Assembly (NCBI RefSeq): GCF_007421925.1
Contig: NZ_QMDX01000006.1
Location: 124,001 to 188,000 of the forward strand
Length of the DNA stretch: 64,000 nucleotides
Direction of reading: 5' to 3'
From: Haloglomus irregulare
Lineage (GTDB): Archaea; Halobacteriota; Halobacteria; Halobacteriales; Haloarculaceae
A program made the position numbers and the translations under genes. The notes beneath the pieces were generated by a model. It saw nothing but the letters and a program-made list of their open reading frames with translations, made no database searches and was not told the DNA's origin. Shown one piece after another: positions 8,758 to 17,007 of the stretch (position 1 is its first letter; every line of letters starts with the position of its first letter).

Positions 8758-9297
8758 TCAGCTCTCCGAGAGGGTGGCCGCCATCTCCAGTTCGAAACCG
8801 CCGTCGCCGGTCCGCTCGAAGCCGACCTTCTCGTAGAGCATGATCGCGGGGTCGTTCCAGTGCTCGACAGTGAGCCAGACGTGGTCGATGCCGTGCTCGC
8901 GGCCGTGGCCGAGTAGGCCCTTGATGAGTTCCGTCCCGATGCCGGCCCCCTGGTATTCGCCGTCGACGAAGATGGCCAGTTCGTAGGCGCCGTGTCGGTC
9001 GGGGACGAGCGTGGCGTGGCCGGCGGGCCAGTCCCCGTGCCAGGCGACGACGTTGAAACAGTCGTCGCCGGTGATGGTGTCCAGCCAGTCACGGACGTGC
9101 TCCTCGCCGACGGGCGGGATGCCCTGGGCGCGGTCCTCCGTGTCGTAGCCGTCGTACATCCCGACCAGCACCTCGAAGTCGTCGACGGGGCCGGCGCCGA
9201 ACTCGCGGACGACGACCTCGCGGTCCGACCGGTCGGTGAACGAACGGGGCGGGGGTTCGTACGGGCCGGCCATCGTGTCGGGGTACTCCCTGGTCAT
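8758..9297 (-). CDS. GNAT-family N-acetyltransferase
   Basis: A 179-residue acetyl-CoA-dependent acetyltransferase. The acetyl-CoA-binding motif A is ELAIFVDGEYQGAGIGTELIKGLLGHGREHG (about residues 105-135), with the Q/RxxGxG/A loop GAGIGT. The strand-helix motif B is HVWLTVEHWNDPAIMLYEKVGFERTG. The N-terminus (REVVVREFGAGPVDDFEVLV) is the usual first strand and helix. The start (MTREYPDTMAG, ATG ending 9297) overlaps the stop of the upstream UspA gene by four bases (ATGA), which points to translational coupling. A longer in-frame extension to 9813 covers the UspA gene antiparallel frame and is not credible. The substrate cannot be told from sequence. Confidence 0.9.
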   Translation of the reverse strand: MTREYPDTMAGPYEPPPRSFTDRSDREVVVREFGAGPVDDFEVLVGMYDGYDTEDRAQGIPPVGEEHVRDWLDTITGDDCFNVVAWHGDWPAGHATLVPDRHGAYELAIFVDGEYQGAGIGTELIKGLLGHGREHGIDHVWLTVEHWNDPAIMLYEKVGFERTGDGGFELEMAATLSES

Positions 9298-9662
9298 CGG
9301 ATGAGCGTGACCGAGACGCTGGCGTTCAGGATGACGAACTCCGCGATGGAGCCGAGCCGGACCTTGCCGAGCGGACTGGTCTCGCCGCCGCCGAGCACGA
9401 TGCGGTCGAAGGCCTCCTGCTCGGACAGCTGGACCAGCCGGCTGCCGGGGTCGCCCTCCAGCCGGCGGACCTCGGCGTCGAACCCGGTCGCCGCCAGGCG
9501 CTCGCGCACTTCCGACTCCACGTCGTCGACGTCCACGGGGCTCTCGGGGTTGTCGACGACGGCGACGGTCAGGTCGTCGCCGGCCCCACGGGCGCGCTCG
9601 ATGGCGCGGTCGAGCGCCCGGAGGGAGTCCTCGCTCCCGCCGACACCCAGCAGTACCTTCAT
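9294..9662 (-). CDS. Universal stress protein (UspA family)
   Basis: A 122-residue single-domain Usp. It starts MKVLLGVGGSEDSLRALDRAIERA, the classical first strand and helix. The C-terminal nucleotide-loop region is FDRIVLGGGETSPLGKVRLGSIAEFVI, corresponding to the G-2x-G-9x-G(S/T) ATP-binding motif. It is a little shorter than the usual 140 because one mid-domain loop is short. It may bind ATP, and its role in stress tolerance is by family only. It overlaps the downstream GNAT gene by four bases and forms a two-gene operon with it. The divergent aminopeptidase gene starts 100 bases upstream. Confidence 0.9.
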   Translation of the reverse strand: MKVLLGVGGSEDSLRALDRAIERARGAGDDLTVAVVDNPESPVDVDDVESEVRERLAATGFDAEVRRLEGDPGSRLVQLSEQEAFDRIVLGGGETSPLGKVRLGSIAEFVILNASVSVTLIR

Positions 9663-9761
9663 ATCTCGACGGAGGCCGGGCCGGGGCAAAAGTCTCCCGG
9701 CGCCCGCGGGCGCGGGCCGCGAACCCGGCGCGCTTTTGCCCCGAGCGGCCGACCTGCCGGC

Positions 9762-10859
9762 ATGGACGAGCGGGTACACGAGCACGCGCGGACGCTGGTC
9801 GAGTGGAGCGCACGGGTCGAGCCGGGCGACGACGTCGTGGTCGAGGTCGGCGAAGGCGCCCACGACCTGGGCGTCGCCGTCGCGGCCGCCCTCGGCGAGC
9901 GCGATGCGAACATGGTGACGCTGTACGGCTCCCCGGAGATGGAGCGGGCCCACCGGCTCGCCCACGACGGCGGGTTCGACGCCGACCCCGAGTACGAACT
10001 GGCGCTGTACGAGCGCGCCGACGCCGCGCTGTTCCTGCGGGGGAGCCGGAACGCGACCGCGACCGCGGACGTCCCCAGCGAGCGGTCGCAGGCGTACAGC
10101 CGGGCCCGGCAGGGGATCCGCGAGGCCCGGTTCGGAACCGACTGGGTCAGCACCGTCCACCCCACCCGGGCGATGGCCCAGGCGGCCGGGATGAGCGCCG
10201 AGGCGTACCGCGACTTCGTCTACGACGCGGTCCTCCGGGACTGGGAGGCGCTCGCCGATGAGATGGCTCGGTTGAAGACGGTCCTCGACGACGGGGAGAC
10301 GGTGCGGCTGCGGAAGGCCGGCGGCCCCGTCGAGACGGACCTGACGATGTCCATCGCGGGCCGGACGGCTGTCAACTCCGCTGCCTCCGTGGCCTACGAC
10401 TCACACAACCTCCCCTCCGGCGAGGTGTTCACCGCGCCGTACGACACCGCGGGCGTCGTCCGCTTCGACGTGCCCCTGACGCTGGAGGGCACGCGCGTCC
10501 GGAACGTGACCCTCACCTTCGAGGGTGGCGAGGTGGTCGACTGGGCCGCCGAGCAGGGAGAGGCGGCCCTGGAGACGGTGCTCACGACCGACGAGGGCGC
10601 CCGGCGGCTGGGCGAGCTCGGCGTCGGCATGAACCGCAGCATTGACCGCTTCACCGACAGCATCCTCTTCGACGAGAAGATGGGTGACACCGTCCACCTG
10701 GCGGTCGGGCGGGCGTACGACGCCTGCCTGCCCGAGGGAGAGGTGGGCAACGAGTCGGCCGTCCACGTCGACCTCATCACGGACGTGAGCGAGGACTCCT
10801 CGCTGACGGTCGACGGCGAGGCGGTCCAGCGGAACGGCCGGTTCCGCTGGGAGGAGTAG
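9762..10859 (+). CDS. M29-family metallo-aminopeptidase
   Basis: A 365-residue protein of the thermophilic aminopeptidase (AmpS/PepS, MEROPS M29) family, which removes N-terminal residues from peptides using two metal ions. Visible family landmarks are the N-terminal HARTLVEWSARVEPGDDVVVEV; the central SIAGRTAVNSAASVAYDSHNLPSGEVFTAP containing the metal-binding Glu of the LPxGEVFTAP motif (about residue 230); the ELGVGMN segment (about 287); and the C-terminal ILFDEKMGDTVHLAVGRAYDAC, whose His and Glu are the other metal ligands. Length and order match the family. Start MDERVHEHAR at 9762 is the only ATG before the first strand. It converges on pitA with no gap between the two stop codons. 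Confidence 0.93.
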   Translation: MDERVHEHARTLVEWSARVEPGDDVVVEVGEGAHDLGVAVAAALGERDANMVTLYGSPEMERAHRLAHDGGFDADPEYELALYERADAALFLRGSRNATATADVPSERSQAYSRARQGIREARFGTDWVSTVHPTRAMAQAAGMSAEAYRDFVYDAVLRDWEALADEMARLKTVLDDGETVRLRKAGGPVETDLTMSIAGRTAVNSAASVAYDSHNLPSGEVFTAPYDTAGVVRFDVPLTLEGTRVRNVTLTFEGGEVVDWAAEQGEAALETVLTTDEGARRLGELGVGMNRSIDRFTDSILFDEKMGDTVHLAVGRAYDACLPEGEVGNESAVHVDLITDVSEDSSLTVDGEAVQRNGRFRWEE

Positions 10860-12935
10860 TCAGGCCAGGAAGACGTGTCGCGGGCGGTCCGCGAGCACCT
10901 CGCGGCCCCACTGGACGGTGTCGCGGAACGCGTCCGAGCGGAAGAAGTCCATCGCGTCCTCCCGGGCGCGCCACTGGCTCGCGATGAACATGTCGTTCTC
11001 GTCCTCGCGGTTGACCATCAGGTCCGTGTCGAAGTGGCCCGCCATGTCGGCGAGCATCCCGCCGACGTCGCCGAAGGTGTCGACGAACTCCTCGCGGTAG
11101 TCCGGCTTCACCGTGTAGAACATCCCCATCGTCCCGAAGCCGGACTCCTCGCCGGCCCGCTCGACGATGTCGGGGAGGTCGGTGAGGAAGCCACTGGCCG
11201 TGTCCGCGGCGTCCGCCGTGTCCCAGATGCTGACGACGGCGGTCCGGTCGCCGGTCCCGTCACCCGCGTCGCTCGCCTCCCCGGGGGCGCCCCGGGCGTC
11301 GTACAGCGCGGTCTTGACGTGCGTGTCGTAGTGCTCGAACCGCTCGCGCATTCCGTACACCTCGTCGGCCAGCGCCTCCGCGTCGGCCTCGGAGTAGAGC
11401 ACGACCGCGTAGACGTCCTCCCCGTGGGGCTGGCCGGCGTAGACGTCGAGGTCCCGGAGCTCCTCGCGGAACGAGTCCGCCGCGTCGCCGGACGTCTCGA
11501 CCGTCCCGTCCTCGTCGGCCCCGTCCTCGCTGTCGTCCTCGCGTCCGGCCGCGTCGCCCTCGGGCTGTTCACCGCCGGGGAGCGGCCCGCCGACGCCGCG
11601 CTCGACCTGCGGCAGGTCGCCGAGGAACCCGCTGGCGGTGTCGGCGGCGCGCTGGTTGGCCCAGAGGCTGATGACCACCGACCGGCCCTGGTCCGCCCGG
11701 ACCGTCGTGAGGACGTGCGTGTCGTAGTGGTCGAAGTTGCTCCGCAGGCCGTCGACCTCCTCCATCATCGCCTCCGCGTCGGCCGCGGAGTGGAAGACGA
11801 GCCCGTAACCCGCCCCGTCGTGGTCCTCGGCGGGTAGCCCGAGACTCCGGAGCTCCTGCTCGATGGCCGACTCCGCCACCTCCTCGTGTGGCGACTCGTC
11901 CGCCACCGGCGGGCGGCCGCCGGTCGACCCGCCGTCGTCGGCATCGCCACCGTCGTCGCCCGCGTCGTCACCGCCGGCTGTCGCCCCGTCGTTCTCGGCG
12001 GCGCCCGTCCCCCCCGACGACCCGGACGCGGCCGCCCGCTCGCCACCGTCGGCGTGTCCGGCCGCTGCTGGCGTGGCGTGGTCTGCGGCTCCGGCCTCCT
12101 GCTCGGGGGCCGGAGCGGCCGCCACCCCCTCACTGGGGACGGTCTCACCGGCGAACAGCGCCGGGAGGTCCGTCGGCGGGAACCGCTGACCGAAGTAGAA
12201 CGTGCCGAACTCCGCGTACCGCGACGAGGAGGGGTCGAACCGCATCTCGTACAGCAGCGTCTTGATCTGTGCGGGGTCGTCGCTGAACAGCGTGACCCCC
12301 CACTCGTGGTCGTCGAGGCCGACGCTGCCGGAGATGATCTGGGTCACCTTCCCGGCGTACTCCCGGCCGATGTCGCCGTGGGCGCTCATCAGCTCGGCGC
12401 GCTCGTCGAACGGGAGGTCGTACCAGTTGTGGTCCGGGCCACGGCGCTTGTCCATCGGGTAGAAGCAGACGTGGGCCATCTCCGGGATCTCGGGGTAGAT
12501 GCGCTGCTGCATGTAGCGGCGCATCCCCTCGTCCTCGACGTCCGCCAGGCCCGCGTCGAGGTCGTCGTGCATGTAGCCCGAGACCTCCGTGACGGAGAGG
12601 TAGGAGCTCGCCTGGTCCGTGTAGTCCGCGAGCGCGGTCCGCTCGAAGGCCCGCTCGGCGCGGTCCAGCGCAGCCATCGACGGCCGCAGGTGCAGCATCA
12701 TGAAGTCGGCCTTGTGCCCGACGACACTGAACACGGCCGTCGCCCCCTCATCGCCCGCGACATCCGCGAGCGCGGCGTGGGATTCCAGGTAGCTCACCCC
12801 CTCGTCGAGGGCGACCCGGCGTTCGCGGTCCGGCGCCGCCCGCCACGAATCCCAGTCGACGCTCCGCAGGTCGTGCAGCACGTACCAGCCCTCCTCGGTT
12901 GGTGGGGCCCGGCGGCGTTGGGCGTCTTCGCTCAT
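10860..12935 (-). CDS. pitA: PitA-like fusion: coproheme decarboxylase/chlorite-dismutase-like domain, two copies of a middle domain, ABM monooxygenase-like domain
   Basis: A 691-residue protein. Residues 13-255 are a chlorite-dismutase-fold (HemQ/ChdC) domain with CFYPMDKRRGPDHNWYDLPF (157-176), the probable haem-ligand His in SAHGDIGREYAGK (186) and GLDDHEWGVTLFSDDP. Residues 265-345 are a low-complexity Ala/Gly/Asp linker. Two homologous units follow, about 350-450 and 485-595. Both contain GLVFHSAADAEAM / AVVLYSEADAEAL, FDHYDTHV / FEHYDTHV and ADTASGFLGDLP / ADTASGFLTDLP. Residues 600-691 are an antibiotic-biosynthesis-monooxygenase-like barrel (FYTVKPDYREEFVDTFGDVGGML...FIASQWRAREDAMDFF). 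Fusion of the first and last domains is the hallmark of haloarchaeal PitA, whose usual length I recall as about 480-500; the duplicated middle unit explains the excess. A role in haem synthesis or turnover is inferred. The ATG ending at 12935 (MSEDAQRRR) was chosen over the longer frame because the conserved fold starts within 15 residues. Confidence 0.88.
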   Translation of the reverse strand: MSEDAQRRRAPPTEEGWYVLHDLRSVDWDSWRAAPDRERRVALDEGVSYLESHAALADVAGDEGATAVFSVVGHKADFMMLHLRPSMAALDRAERAFERTALADYTDQASSYLSVTEVSGYMHDDLDAGLADVEDEGMRRYMQQRIYPEIPEMAHVCFYPMDKRRGPDHNWYDLPFDERAELMSAHGDIGREYAGKVTQIISGSVGLDDHEWGVTLFSDDPAQIKTLLYEMRFDPSSSRYAEFGTFYFGQRFPPTDLPALFAGETVPSEGVAAAPAPEQEAGAADHATPAAAGHADGGERAAASGSSGGTGAAENDGATAGGDDAGDDGGDADDGGSTGGRPPVADESPHEEVAESAIEQELRSLGLPAEDHDGAGYGLVFHSAADAEAMMEEVDGLRSNFDHYDTHVLTTVRADQGRSVVISLWANQRAADTASGFLGDLPQVERGVGGPLPGGEQPEGDAAGREDDSEDGADEDGTVETSGDAADSFREELRDLDVYAGQPHGEDVYAVVLYSEADAEALADEVYGMRERFEHYDTHVKTALYDARGAPGEASDAGDGTGDRTAVVSIWDTADAADTASGFLTDLPDIVERAGEESGFGTMGMFYTVKPDYREEFVDTFGDVGGMLADMAGHFDTDLMVNREDENDMFIASQWRAREDAMDFFRSDAFRDTVQWGREVLADRPRHVFLA

Positions 12936-13053
12936 AGGAGCAGGTACGGCCCGGGCGAACAGGGGTCTTGCGGTTTGGGGCGCACGGTGACCGACCGTTG
13001 GAATCGGCCGCGAGACGGGAATCCTCAAGCCCTCGTGTCGCCAATCAGGGGGT

Positions 13054-13716
13054 GTGCTGGAGGCGGTCGGGTTCGACCTCGACGGGACGCTGCTGGTTGT
13101 CGACCGGGACCGCGAGACGCTGCTCCACGCTGCCTGCGACCGGGTGGGTGCACCGCGGCTCTCCCGCGCGGCGTATCTCCGGACCCACCGAGCCCGGCAG
13201 GACGGGGCCGACCGCGAGGCCGTCTTCGCGGCGCTGCTGGCCGACCGTGGGGTCGATGGCGTCGATGCCGCGGCGCTGGCCGACGCGTACGACGCGCTCA
13301 TCACGGAGGCGACCGCCCCGCTGGCGGGCGCGGACCGCCTCGTGACCGGACTGCGCGGGCGCTACGGGGTCGGTCTCCTGACGGACGGCCCCGTCGTGAC
13401 CCAGCGGCGGAAGGTCGCCCGCGCCGGCTGGACGGACCTGTTCGACGCCGTGGTCGTGACGGGGGCGCTGCCGGCACCCAAACCCGACGACCGGGCGTTC
13501 ACGGCGCTGTGCGACGCGCTGGGGACGACCCCGGAGGCGACGGCGTACGTCGGCGACGCCCCGGAGGCCGACATCGCGGGCGCGGCCGCCGCCGGGTTCC
13601 ACGCGGTGCAGGTGCTGTACGAGGGGGGCCCCGAGCCGCACCCGGACGCGACGGCGACGGTGGAGCGGTCGCGGCTGGTCGAGCGGCTGCCGGCGCTGCT
13701 CGACGGGCTGGAGTGA
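13054..13716 (+). CDS. HAD-superfamily hydrolase
   Basis: A 220-residue HAD-like phosphatase. Motif I, FDLDGTLL (residues 7-14), has the nucleophile and acid/base Asp pair. Motif II is LLTDGP (about 108-113). Motif III Lys is in PAPKPDDRAF (about 140). Motif IV is YVGDAPEADIAGAAAAGFHAV (about 167-187). The cap insertion between motif I and motif II is helical, typical of subfamily I (phosphoglycolate phosphatase-like or haloacid dehalogenase-like). The substrate cannot be decided. The start is GTG at 13054, directly before the first strand. The gene is divergent from pitA with about 120 bases between. Confidence 0.9.
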   Translation: MLEAVGFDLDGTLLVVDRDRETLLHAACDRVGAPRLSRAAYLRTHRARQDGADREAVFAALLADRGVDGVDAAALADAYDALITEATAPLAGADRLVTGLRGRYGVGLLTDGPVVTQRRKVARAGWTDLFDAVVVTGALPAPKPDDRAFTALCDALGTTPEATAYVGDAPEADIAGAAAAGFHAVQVLYEGGPEPHPDATATVERSRLVERLPALLDGLE

Positions 13717-13847
13717 GCGGCCGAGAACGGCCGAACGGGGTCGAGAACCGACGAACGGCCGTCCGTTCGACGGCTGTCTGACGAACTCCCGTGGAACACC
13801 TGCGAACGGACCGTGGATTTAAGACTCCGGGTCCCCAGTAGTGAACC

Positions 13848-14492
13848 ATGGCCGCGTACAGTCGGCCGGCCCTGCGGAACCTGTTCGACGACTCCCCCAC
13901 CCCACATATCGCTCATCCGCCGCGAACCCATCACCGCGACTACTACCTCGCAGCCGATGGCTCGTTCCGGCAGTCGGGCGACGGGGGGCTGGGCGTCCTC
14001 ATCGAGACCCGGGAGGGTGGCACCGTCGCGCGGCTGGCGGTCCCCGACCAGGTCCCCGACAACAACGTCGCCGAGTACCGGGCGCTGCACCTCGGGCTGG
14101 ACGTGCTCGCCGAGCACGTCCACCCGGAGGCGCGCGTCGGCGTACTCGTCGACCACGACGACCTCGCGGCCAACGTCAACCGCGCGACGCTGGCCACGCG
14201 GGGGGACCCGCCCCACCCGTATCGGGTGCCCCGGGCGGCCCGCCACCACTGGCGAGGGATCCGGGCCCGGGTCGCCCGGTTCGCCGAACTCCGGGCCGCG
14301 CGCATCGACTCCGGCGAGAACCCGGCCCATCCGCTCGCCAACACGCCCGAGCAGTACCGCGGCACGCAGGTCCGCCCGGCGCCCGAGGCCCTCCCCGGTG
14401 AACCCGCGGACCTGCGCGACGAGCCGGGCACCCGCGACCGCGGGCAGGAGGTCCCGCCGCCGTCCCGGGCCGACCGACACGCCTCCGATTAG
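13848..14492 (+). CDS. RNase HI-like domain protein
   Basis: A 214-residue protein whose central part has the RNase H fold. YYLAADGSFRQSGDGGLGVLIE (about 31-53) supplies the first Asp. NNVAEYRALHLGLDVLAEH (about 75-93) supplies the Glu. VGVLVDHDDLAANVN (about 99-113) supplies the second Asp. The last acidic residue of a D-E-D-D site is not obvious. It may cleave the RNA strand of RNA/DNA hybrids, or may be one of the reverse-transcriptase-like RNase H proteins annotated widely in archaea. The C-terminal 60 residues are Pro/Arg/Glu-rich and probably disordered. A TATA-like atttaaga at about 13815-13822 lies roughly 28 bases before the ATG, so translation is likely leaderless. Confidence 0.8.
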   Translation: MAAYSRPALRNLFDDSPTPHIAHPPRTHHRDYYLAADGSFRQSGDGGLGVLIETREGGTVARLAVPDQVPDNNVAEYRALHLGLDVLAEHVHPEARVGVLVDHDDLAANVNRATLATRGDPPHPYRVPRAARHHWRGIRARVARFAELRAARIDSGENPAHPLANTPEQYRGTQVRPAPEALPGEPADLRDEPGTRDRGQEVPPPSRADRHASD

Positions 14493-14609
14493 AGTCACGG
14501 GACCGCGGCGACGGCCGCCGACGCGGTCCACCCCTAGCTCCGGTCGATAGCCGGGTCCGGCGTCGAAACCGTTAGGACCACGCCGGCTCAATCGCGGGAT
14601 GGAACCGCT

Positions 14610-14894
14610 ATGAGCGAACCTCGCGAGGCGCCGGACGACGGACCGTATCCACGGACCTGGATGGACAGCCTCGACGAGGTGCTGGACGAGGCCGTCACCC
14701 GCGACGAGGGCGTGGAGCTGACCGCCGAGGAGCTCCGGGTCCACATCCCGTCGCGCTTCGGCGAGGACGCCTCCCGCGCCGAGTGGGGGTTCGACGGCAG
14801 CGTCCACATCGACGTGGAGGGCGAGCGCGGCCCGCTGGCCGAGTGGGTCCGCCTCTGGGGCGCCCAGCTCCCGCGGGAGGCCGACGACGAGTAG
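14610..14894 (+). CDS. Small conserved haloarchaeal protein, unknown function
   Basis: A 94-residue very acidic protein (MSEPREAPDDGPYPRTWMDSL...). A helical N-terminal half (DSLDEVLDEAVTRDEGVELTAEELRVHIPSRFG) is followed by strand-like segments (AEWGFDGSVHIDVEGERGPLAEWVRLW). There is no signal peptide, membrane helix or cysteine. I recognise no family with a known role. Composition and codon bias are those of a genuine haloarchaeal gene. The 117 bases upstream contain gttagga near 14572 as a weak promoter candidate. Confidence 0.75.
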   Translation: MSEPREAPDDGPYPRTWMDSLDEVLDEAVTRDEGVELTAEELRVHIPSRFGEDASRAEWGFDGSVHIDVEGERGPLAEWVRLWGAQLPREADDE

Positions 14895-15019
14895 TCACGT
14901 CCCGGTCGGCCCCCTCCGAACGCTCGTTTCCGTCGGAAAACGCGTATTACCCTGTTACTGTCGACAGAAGTCGACTACTGCACCCGTCCACCGAGCCGGA
15001 GCGGGAGCGAGGGGCGACG

Positions 15020-16537
15020 TCAGTCGTCGTCCGCCGGCGTCGCGTCGTCCCCGGCCGCCCCGGAGCCGTCGAGGGTACGGATCTCCCGTGAGAGCCGGTC
15101 CAGGTCGTAGTCGGCGGGGGCGACGCGCGTCGCGAGCGCCGCCAGCCCGAGCGAGACGACGGCCGCGCCGAGGAAGGCGGAGAGGAACGAGGGCGCCGGG
15201 AGCGCGCTCGCGCCGGGGAGCCCGCCGAGGGTCCCGCGAGCGGTGGGGAAGAGGCATAGCCCGACCAGCAGGCCGGCGACGCTGGACCCGAGCATCGCGC
15301 CGCCGGACAGTCGCGGCGTGTAGAGCCCCGCCAGCAGCGGGCCGAAGGTGGCAGCGGCCAGCAGGTCCGCGGTGAGGAACACCGCGAGGACTCTGTACTG
15401 CTGTGCGCCGACGAACGTGGCGGCCACGGCGACGACCGCGGTGAAGCCGCGGGCGGCGGCGGTGAGCCGGTCCCCGGAGGGGTCCTCCAGCACGCGGGGC
15501 AGGTCCGAGGTGACGAGGCTGGCGATCGCGTTGAACAGCGTGTCCGCCGAGCTCGTGACCAGAAGCACCGCCACCAGCGTGACCGCGAGGACGACCGGGT
15601 CGGGGAACGACTGCTGGAGCAGGACGAAGAAGGCGATGGAGGCCTCGCCCTCGCCGAGCGCGCCGATGCCGGCGGCCACGACGCCGAACAGCCCGGCGAA
15701 CAGGACCAGCGGAACCACCAGGACGGCGCCCAGGCCGAACCCGCGCCGGAGCGAGCGCTCGTCGGCGGCGGCGTAGATCCGCTGCCACCACGCCTGGTTC
15801 ACCAGCTCCGCGCCGACGACGGCGACGACGACGTAGACGCCGAACTCCAGCCCCGGCAGGAACCCCGGGTTCAGCAGGTCCGGGTTCGTGGCGGCCGTCT
15901 CCCGTACCAGCCGGGCGGGCCCGCCGAGCGCGACGACCGCGCCGACGAAGCCGACGGCCACGAGCGGGAGCAGGACGACCGTCTGGACGGTATCGGTGAC
16001 GATGCTCGCGCGGAGGCCGCCGTAGGCGGTGTACAACAGGACGAACCCGCCGACCAGCGCGGCCGTCTGCCACGCCGGGACGCCTGCGATGAGCGAGAGC
16101 GCGCCCGCGATGCCGGTGAACTCCGCGGCGAGGAAGACGAACATGTAGGCGACGCTCACCGCCAGCACGTAGGCGTACGCGACGGGCCCGTACCGGACGT
16201 AGGCGTACTCGGTCAGCGAGTGCCCCGCCGGGATGAGCTCGCGGATGCGGGGGCCCAGCTTGACGTAGGCCAGCAGCGCGAGCGCGCTCCCGGCGGCATA
16301 CCCCGCGACGGCGGCGATACCGCCGAACGCCGCCCCCGCCTCCGCCGGGGAGAACAGGATCCACGCGCCCATACTGGAGGCCAGCACCGTGGCGCCCATC
16401 CCGTAGCCACCGACGCTGTCGCGGGCGCTGATGAATGATTCGGCGTCCGTCGCCCCGCGGCCGTACCGCACGCCGATAGCCGCGAAGACGGTCAGCGTGA
16501 CGACGGTCGCCCCCAGCGCGACCTCGCTGCTCACCAT
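15020..16537 (-). CDS. Sodium:solute symporter (SSS family)
   Basis: A 505-residue integral membrane protein with about 13 hydrophobic helices, the number expected for solute:Na+ symporters (PutP/PanF/DUR3-like). The signature region includes FISARDSVGGYGMGATVLASSMGAWILFSPAEAGAAFG (residues 35-72) and GHSLTEYAYVRYG (about 107), as in the family. LVTSSADTLFNAIASLVTSDLPR (about 310-332) is the conserved helix-8 segment with Ser/Asp thought to take part in Na+ binding. The tail (DLDRLSREIRTLDGSGAAGDD) is cytoplasmic and acidic. The substrate (amino acid, urea, carboxylate) is not clear. A/T-rich DNA at 16600-16616 (taaaatctggtggtataa) probably holds its promoter. Confidence 0.92.
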   Translation of the reverse strand: MVSSEVALGATVVTLTVFAAIGVRYGRGATDAESFISARDSVGGYGMGATVLASSMGAWILFSPAEAGAAFGGIAAVAGYAAGSALALLAYVKLGPRIRELIPAGHSLTEYAYVRYGPVAYAYVLAVSVAYMFVFLAAEFTGIAGALSLIAGVPAWQTAALVGGFVLLYTAYGGLRASIVTDTVQTVVLLPLVAVGFVGAVVALGGPARLVRETAATNPDLLNPGFLPGLEFGVYVVVAVVGAELVNQAWWQRIYAAADERSLRRGFGLGAVLVVPLVLFAGLFGVVAAGIGALGEGEASIAFFVLLQQSFPDPVVLAVTLVAVLLVTSSADTLFNAIASLVTSDLPRVLEDPSGDRLTAAARGFTAVVAVAATFVGAQQYRVLAVFLTADLLAAATFGPLLAGLYTPRLSGGAMLGSSVAGLLVGLCLFPTARGTLGGLPGASALPAPSFLSAFLGAAVVSLGLAALATRVAPADYDLDRLSREIRTLDGSGAAGDDATPADDD

Positions 16538-16633
16538 CCACGCTCACCTCGGACCGTCCGCGATGCCGACATCTGCATGCACGCCCGTCCGTCTCCGCCC
16601 GGCTAAAATCTGGTGGTATAACCGGCTTATACC

Positions 16634-16954
16634 TCAGTCGCCGTCGAACCCGAACTCCGCGCGGAGCTGGCGTTCGATGCCCGCGACGAACCGCTCCAGC
16701 AGGGTCTCGAACCGCTCCTCGTCGACGGCGAGCCCCGCCCGCTCGTACGGGTCCGGCGGGAGTTCGACCCGGAACTCGCCGTCGCCCTGGTAGTGTGGCT
16801 CGCTCTCACTCAGCACCCGCCGGTCGATGGCACGCAGCAGCTCGGAGTCACGCACCCCGTGGAGCTCCTGATAGGCCGCCGAGTAGGCCCGCTCCAGCTC
16901 CTCGAAGTAGTGGACGTACTTCTCCTCGAACCGCTCCGGGTCGAACTCGGTCAT
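16634..16954 (-). CDS. DUF5783-like small haloarchaeal protein
   Basis: A 106-residue acidic, mostly helical protein: FEEKYVHYFEELERAYSAAYQELHGVRDSELLRAIDRRVL, then a strand pair around HYQGDGEFRVELPPDP, then ERFETLLERFVAGIERQLRAEFGFDG. The opening FDPERFEEKYVHYFEELE pattern matches, from memory, a conserved haloarchaeal family of unknown function (DUF5783). No catalytic residues are evident. It lies about 50 bases downstream of the histidine kinase gene on the same strand and may share its transcript. Confidence 0.75.
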   Translation of the reverse strand: MTEFDPERFEEKYVHYFEELERAYSAAYQELHGVRDSELLRAIDRRVLSESEPHYQGDGEFRVELPPDPYERAGLAVDEERFETLLERFVAGIERQLRAEFGFDGD

Positions 16955-17007
16955 GCACGGCCGGAGGTCGGGCCCACCGGTAACGGTTCCGGCGGACCGG
17001 CGGCGGG

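Noticed and set aside
9298-9813. Extension of the GNAT frame to 351 codons
   Set aside because: It runs through the UspA gene in another frame and beyond it; the ATGA overlap marks the real start.
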